Assembly (NCBI RefSeq): GCF_029218125.1 | Contig: NZ_JARFXX010000003.1 | Span: 186,001-250,000 of the forward strand | Source of the DNA: Oscillibacter faecalis_A | GTDB lineage: Bacteria > Bacillota > Clostridia > Oscillospirales > Oscillospiraceae | DNA: 64,000 nucleotides | Direction of reading: 5' to 3' | Shown: positions 59,915-64,000 of the stretch, piece after piece | How positions within the stretch are numbered: position 1 is the stretch's first letter | Layout of the letters: every line of letters begins with the position of its first letter | The notes under the pieces: model-generated | The model's input: only the letters and a program-made list of their open reading frames with translations | Database searches by the model: none | Told to the model about the DNA's origin: nothing | Translations under genes and position numbers: made by a program

Positions 59915-60265
59915 ATGCTGTTTTTATGCTACCCCAAGTGCTCCACCTGCCAGAAGGCGAAGGCGTGGCTGGATGAGCGCGGTATTTCCTATGAGCTGCG
60001 GGACATCAAAACGGACAATCCCACGGCGGAGGAGTTGACCCTCTGGTATCGGAAAAGCGGCCTTCCCCTGAAGAAGTTTTTCAACACCAGCGGCTTGCAG
60101 TACAAGGCGCTGGGACTGAAGGATAAGCTGCCCGACATGAGCGAGGCGGAGCAGCTTGCGCTGCTGGCAACGGACGGAATGCTGGTAAAGCGCCCGCTGC
60201 TGGTAGGAGACAGCTTTGTGCTCACCGGCTTCCGAGCGGCGGAATGGGAAGCGGCGCTTAGATGA
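59915..60265 (+). CDS. ArsC/Spx family thioredoxin-fold protein
   Basis: The 116-residue protein starts MLFLCYPKCSTCQKAKAWLDERG, with a CxxC redox pair, and contains LKKFFNTSGLQYKALGLKDK and KRPLLVGDSFVLTGF. This fits the Spx/MgsR/YffB subgroup rather than true arsenate reductase. Whether it binds RNA polymerase or only acts as a reductase cannot be told. AAAGGAG precedes the start. The stop overlaps the dus start (ATGA). Confidence 0.9.
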   Translation: MLFLCYPKCSTCQKAKAWLDERGISYELRDIKTDNPTAEELTLWYRKSGLPLKKFFNTSGLQYKALGLKDKLPDMSEAEQLALLATDGMLVKRPLLVGDSFVLTGFRAAEWEAALR

Positions 60266-61230
60266 TTCAAGCCATTGACTTTGCCCCGCTGGACGGAATC
60301 ACAAAAATCGTGTTTCGGCGGGTATGGCACAAACATTTCGGCGGTGTGGACCGCTATTTTATTCCCTTCTTTTCCCCCACGCCCCACCACACCATGACGC
60401 CCCGGGATCTGCGGGAGGTAGATTTTACCGCCAATGCGGGACTCCCCTCCGTTCCGCAGGTAATGACCCGCAACGCGGAGGATTTCCTTTGGGCCTGCGA
60501 GGTGCTAAAGGATATGGGCTTTACAGAGGTAAACCTGAATTTAGGCTGCCCCTCCGGCACCGTTACCGCCAAGGGCAAGGGCTCTGGCTTTTTGGCTCAC
60601 CCCGATGAGCTGGCGCGCTTTTTTGATATGGTGTTTGCCCGCGCCCCTCTGCCGGTATCCGTCAAAACTCGGCTGGGCTATGACACGCCGGAGGAATTTC
60701 CCGCTCTGCTGGAGCTTTTCAACCGCTACCCTATCGCCTGTCTCACCGTCCATCCCCGGGTGCGGAAGGAAAAATACCGGGGCGCGGTGCATCTGGACAG
60801 CTTCGCCTATGCGCTGGCAGAAAGCCGGAACCCGGTATGCTACAATGGCGACCTGCGGACAGTCGGTGAGGTACGGGCGCTGGAGGCCCGATTCCCGGCG
60901 GTCAGCCATGTGATGATCGGCCGGGGGCTGGTAGCCGACCCCGCACTTGCTCGGAAGCTCCGGGGCGGCAGCGGGACAAACCGCGAGGAGCTCACCGCCT
61001 TTTTAGAGGAGCTTTATCAAAGCTACACGGCGTTTTACGATGGTCAGGTTGCCACCGCCGCTCAGCGGATGCGGGAGGTTTGGTTCTATCTCATTCACCT
61101 TTTTGATGACGCCGAAAAGCTGAACAAGCAGCTTCGGCGGTTCCGCACACCGACGGAATACGAAACCATACAAGCGGCCATTCTGGCCTCCTGTCCCTTG
61201 CGGACGGACTGTTCGGGCGATTTGATCTAA
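60262..61230 (+). CDS. tRNA dihydrouridine synthase
   Basis: The 322-residue FMN enzyme reduces uridine in tRNA D-loops. APLDGITKIVFRRV begins the TIM barrel, EVNLNLGCPSGTVTAKGKGSGF contains the catalytic Cys, SVKTRLG and LTVHPRVRKEKYRG bind FMN, and CYNGDLRTV and MIGRGLVADPALARKL complete the barrel. The RNA-binding helical domain follows. It is translationally coupled to the Spx-like gene. Confidence 0.94.
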   Translation: MIQAIDFAPLDGITKIVFRRVWHKHFGGVDRYFIPFFSPTPHHTMTPRDLREVDFTANAGLPSVPQVMTRNAEDFLWACEVLKDMGFTEVNLNLGCPSGTVTAKGKGSGFLAHPDELARFFDMVFARAPLPVSVKTRLGYDTPEEFPALLELFNRYPIACLTVHPRVRKEKYRGAVHLDSFAYALAESRNPVCYNGDLRTVGEVRALEARFPAVSHVMIGRGLVADPALARKLRGGSGTNREELTAFLEELYQSYTAFYDGQVATAAQRMREVWFYLIHLFDDAEKLNKQLRRFRTPTEYETIQAAILASCPLRTDCSGDLI

Positions 61231-61266
61231 AAAAAGCGGTATTGCTTCACGGCAATACCGCTTTTT
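61231..61266. terminator. Bidirectional terminator
   Basis: AAAAAGCGGTATTGC and its exact complement (15 bp) surround a 6-base loop, exactly between the convergent dus stop and the MATE stop. Confidence 0.95.
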
Positions 61267-62631
61267 CTATTTCGCCGTTTTATGTTCCAGCCATGTCAGC
61301 CGCCGGAGCACCCGGGCCTGCAGCGGAACCGCGCAGAGGAACGTTAAAAGGTCCGCCGCCGTTTGAGTCATTTCGATACCCGTCAGGCCCCACAGGGCTG
61401 AAAAGAGCCAAACCAGCGGCACAAAGAACAAGCCCTGCCGCGCTACAGCAAGGAAGGTTGCCGGCGTGGTCAGTCCCATAGTCTGCTGGCACATATTGCT
61501 CATGACCACCCAACCCTGCAGGCAGAAGGTCACGCACTGGAACCGCAGTGCCCGGGTGCCGATGGCCACCACCTCCGGGTCATCCCTGAATACAGCCACA
61601 AGCTGCGGCGCGAATACAAAGCCCAGCACGCTGACAGCAAGCATAAAAATCGTTGTTACCCTGACACAGAACCAGAAACCGTCCTTGACCCGGCGGTAAA
61701 GCCCCGCGCCGTAATTAAAGCCGCACACCGGCTGGAAGCCTTGTCCAAAGCCGATCATGGCGGAGCCGCCGAACATGGCGATGCGCTGCACCACACCCAT
61801 AGCGGCAATGGCGGCGTCCCCAAAGGGACGGGCAGCCTGATTGAGACAGATAGTCGCCACACTGGCAAGCCCCTGCCGCGCCAGTGAGGGCAGTCCGCCC
61901 TTGAAAATCCAGAGATAATAGTAAGGCTTCATCCGCAGGTGGGCGAAATCAATGCGGATGTTGCCGCCCCTGCCGCAGCCCACCAGCAGCAGGCAAAAGC
62001 TGACAAACTGGCTGATGATGGTGGCCCATGCCGCGCCGGCAATTCCCAGATCAAACACAAAGATCAGCAGCGGGTCCAGACCGATATTCAGTACTGCGCC
62101 GGCAGTGATGCCAACCATGGCATAGGCGGCGCTGCCCTGAAAGCGGAGCTGATTGTTCAGCACCAACGAGGAGGTCATCCACGGCGCACCCAGCAAAATC
62201 ACACGGAGATACGCCTTGGTGTAGGGCAGAATCGTATCCGTGGAGCCCAGCAGATAGGCCAGCGGCTTCAGGAAAATCAAGCCTAGCGCACAGATGAGCA
62301 CGCCCGCCGCCAGCGCAGAAAAGAAGCCTGTGGAGGCCATGTCCGAAGCCTCCTCATAATTTTTCTGGCCAATGGCGCGGGACATGAAATTGCCGCTGCC
62401 CTGCCCGAAGAAAAAGCCGATGGCCTGTATGATCGCCATCAGGGAAAACACCACGCCCACAGCGCCGGTGGCGGCATTGCTTTTCAGCATTCCCACGAAA
62501 AAGGTGTCCGCCATATTGTAAAATGCCGTGACCAGCATACTGATGATACAGGGTAAAGCCAACCGCGGAATCAGGCGGCTCACCGGCGTTTGCGTCATCT
62601 GTACGTATTTTTTCTGCTGCTGTTCGTCCAA
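61267..62631 (-). CDS. MATE family efflux transporter
   Basis: The 454-residue protein has twelve predicted helices; FYNMADTFFVGML and FGQGSGNFMSRAIGQKNYEEA are typical of the MepA-like branch. The TTG start at 62631, eight bases after AGGAG, gives MDEQQQKKYVQMTQTPVSRL. Upstream codons in the frame lie in AT-rich leader without a ribosome site. It is not closely similar to the MATE at 52991. No regulator gene is adjacent. Confidence 0.9.
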   Translation of the reverse strand: MDEQQQKKYVQMTQTPVSRLIPRLALPCIISMLVTAFYNMADTFFVGMLKSNAATGAVGVVFSLMAIIQAIGFFFGQGSGNFMSRAIGQKNYEEASDMASTGFFSALAAGVLICALGLIFLKPLAYLLGSTDTILPYTKAYLRVILLGAPWMTSSLVLNNQLRFQGSAAYAMVGITAGAVLNIGLDPLLIFVFDLGIAGAAWATIISQFVSFCLLLVGCGRGGNIRIDFAHLRMKPYYYLWIFKGGLPSLARQGLASVATICLNQAARPFGDAAIAAMGVVQRIAMFGGSAMIGFGQGFQPVCGFNYGAGLYRRVKDGFWFCVRVTTIFMLAVSVLGFVFAPQLVAVFRDDPEVVAIGTRALRFQCVTFCLQGWVVMSNMCQQTMGLTTPATFLAVARQGLFFVPLVWLFSALWGLTGIEMTQTAADLLTFLCAVPLQARVLRRLTWLEHKTAK

Positions 62632-62757
62632 GGGTAACACTCCTGTCAATTTATCTATATTAGGAAAGATTATAGCATATTTTTCGCAAAATGAAAAGAA
62701 CGTGTAAATTTTTTTCGAGGATACTGATATTTTACCTGTTCTTTTCCGGGAAAAGGC

Positions 62758-62786
62758 TTGAAACACGAGGCGGAAGTGAGTATAAT
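62758..62786 (+). promoter_or_regulatory. Aminotransferase promoter
   Basis: TTGAAA (62758-62763) and TATAAT (62781-62786) are separated by 17 bases, 66 bases before the start codon. Confidence 0.75.
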
Positions 62787-62852
62787 GTAACGGATATTGA
62801 TATGGGGAACACCCATTCCAACTTTAGGGGATACCCGGAGAGGATGAGACAG

Positions 62853-64000
62853 ATGACTGCTTACAAAAACATGACACTGGACCAACGGAGGGCGGAATAC
62901 GCAGCCCTTCAGACTGCCTTTGAGGACCTGAAGGCACAGGGACTCAAGCTGGACATGACCCGCGGCAAGCCCTGCAAGGACCAACTGGATATGGTCTCTG
63001 ATATTTTCGACATGCTCAAGGAGCCTGAGGATTACATTGTTGACGGTATCGACATCCGCAACTACGGCGCTCTGTCCGGTCTGCCGGAGGCAAAGCGCCT
63101 GTTCGCAAACATTCTGGACTGCAAGCCCAAGCAGGTTTTTGTAGGCGGCAACGCCAGTTTGCAGTTGATGTACGGCGTTATTGACTGCGCCTTCATCCAT
63201 GGCCGCCTCAACAGCCCCCGTCCCTGGTGCAAGGAGCCTGTGGTGAAGTGGCTGTGTCCTGCCCCCGGCTATGACCGCCACTTCAAGCTGACCCAGTCCT
63301 TTGGCTTTGAGCTTATCACCATTCCCATGACCCCCACCGGCCCGGACATGGACGCCGTGGAGGAAGCCATCAAGGACCCCGCCGTGAAGGGCATCTGGTG
63401 CGTTCCCAAATATTCCAACCCAGAGGGCATCATCTATTCCAAGGATACCATCATCCGTATGGCCTCCATGAAGCCCGCCGCGCCGGATTTTACCATCATG
63501 TGGGATAACGCCTACTGCGTCCATGAGTTTGAGGGAGACTATGTGGAGTTCCCGGACATTCTGCACCAGTGCAAGAAGTACGGCAATTATGATATGGTCT
63601 ATGAGTTTGCCTCTACCTCCAAGATCACGTTCCCCGGCGACGGTGTGGCCTGCATGGCTACCTCCGAAGCAAACCTCGAGGATTTTGAAAAGTGGATCGG
63701 CATTCAGACCATCTCCTATGATAAGGTGAACCAGCAGCGCCACGTGCTCTATCTCCAAAACCACGCCCACACCCTGAAGCTGATGAAAAAGCACGCCGCG
63801 TTCATGGCACCCAAATTTGAGGCAGTCCTCTCCACGCTGGACCGGGAGATCGCCCCGCTGGAAATCGCAAGCTGGAGCCATCCCAAGGGCGGCTACTTCA
63901 TTTCCTTTGACGCCATGCCAGGCACCGCCAAGCGGACGCTGGCACTGTGCAAGGAGGCCGGTGTATCCATGACCGCCGCCGGCGCCACGTTCCCCTACGG
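62853..64000 (+). CDS. Aspartate-type aminotransferase, cut by the window end
   Basis: The frame runs 382 codons to the edge and has no stop. MTRGKPCKDQLDMVSDIFDM, IRNYGALSGLPEAKRLFANIL, VPKYSNPEGIIYSKDTI and FASTSKITFPGDGVA (with the PLP lysine in TSKITFPG) are marks of the class I fold type, subgroup containing a distinct bacterial aspartate aminotransferase family (MocR-like aminotransferase, Pfam Asp_aminotransf). I chose ATG 62853, nine bases after GGAGAGG; an ATG at 62844 lies too close. The last 40 or so residues are missing. Confidence 0.9.
   Translation, partial: MTAYKNMTLDQRRAEYAALQTAFEDLKAQGLKLDMTRGKPCKDQLDMVSDIFDMLKEPEDYIVDGIDIRNYGALSGLPEAKRLFANILDCKPKQVFVGGNASLQLMYGVIDCAFIHGRLNSPRPWCKEPVVKWLCPAPGYDRHFKLTQSFGFELITIPMTPTGPDMDAVEEAIKDPAVKGIWCVPKYSNPEGIIYSKDTIIRMASMKPAAPDFTIMWDNAYCVHEFEGDYVEFPDILHQCKKYGNYDMVYEFASTSKITFPGDGVACMATSEANLEDFEKWIGIQTISYDKVNQQRHVLYLQNHAHTLKLMKKHAAFMAPKFEAVLSTLDREIAPLEIASWSHPKGGYFISFDAMPGTAKRTLALCKEAGVSMTAAGATFPY

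Noticed and set aside
1..64000. tRNA or rRNA genes
   Set aside because: No TPsiC-arm-like GTTCRANYC blocks in cloverleaf context and no rRNA sequence were noticed on either strand by eye.

Overview
The window is a chromosomal segment of a Gram-positive Clostridia bacterium, most likely an Oscillospiraceae-type gut anaerobe. This is inferred from GC-rich coding sequence, strong GGAGG ribosome sites, the tig-clpP-clpX-lon-engB gene order, type II pantothenate kinase, TepA, a Gls24/FakA pair, a flavo-diiron protein and a three-gene split glutamate synthase with an ANTAR regulator. No tRNA or rRNA genes were seen. Both ends cut through genes.

Positions 1-30.8 kb are ordinary core genome: RNase P RNA, SOS-type dinB and a folate enzyme; a wecB-tagO envelope glycan pair; trpS, gltX and asnA; an oxygen-detoxifying flavoprotein; TepA and a hydantoinase; the protein quality-control cluster; threonine synthase; the rnhB-rbgA-lepB-rplS ribosome/secretion block; then ttcA, a cardiolipin synthase, pncB, coaW and a glyoxalase-like gene.

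Positions 30.8-41.6 kb are an accessory defence island. A decayed DpnI-type restriction gene lies beside a type I-C CRISPR array of 14 repeats. Next comes the cas5-cas8c-cas7-cas4-cas1-cas2 operon and a separately placed cas3. On the far side are an AT-rich HTH gene with a 19-bp perfect palindrome and a remnant of a possible CBASS-neighbourhood gene. The island ends at the 3' end of guaA, a familiar integration site.

The most interesting object is in the 234-bp gap between cas5 and cas3. A promoter on the + strand would start an RNA exactly at a degenerate CRISPR repeat that keeps the complete 12-nt 3' handle. The repeat is followed by a spacer-like segment and an intrinsic terminator. The spacer-like segment matches a site just upstream of the -35 box of the cas operon promoter. 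That site has a correct 5'-TTC PAM, and the mismatches up to position 18 fall at 6, 12 and 18, the bases a type I Cascade flips out. This strongly suggests a Cas-regulating, crRNA-like RNA through which Cascade represses its own operon.

Positions 41.7-50.4 kb hold guaA, pyrG and a nitrogen-assimilation operon: split GOGAT, short glnA and an ANTAR antiterminator. The operon's 5' leader contains an intrinsic-terminator hairpin, so it may be regulated by transcript antitermination. Positions 50.4-64 kb hold a DUF11-like repeat protein, DegV, a MarR/MATE divergent pair, a lipoprotein, an MBOAT/AlgJ-type O-acetylation pair, Gls24-FakA, an ArsC/Spx-like protein, a dihydrouridine synthase, a second MATE transporter and a truncated aspartate-type aminotransferase.
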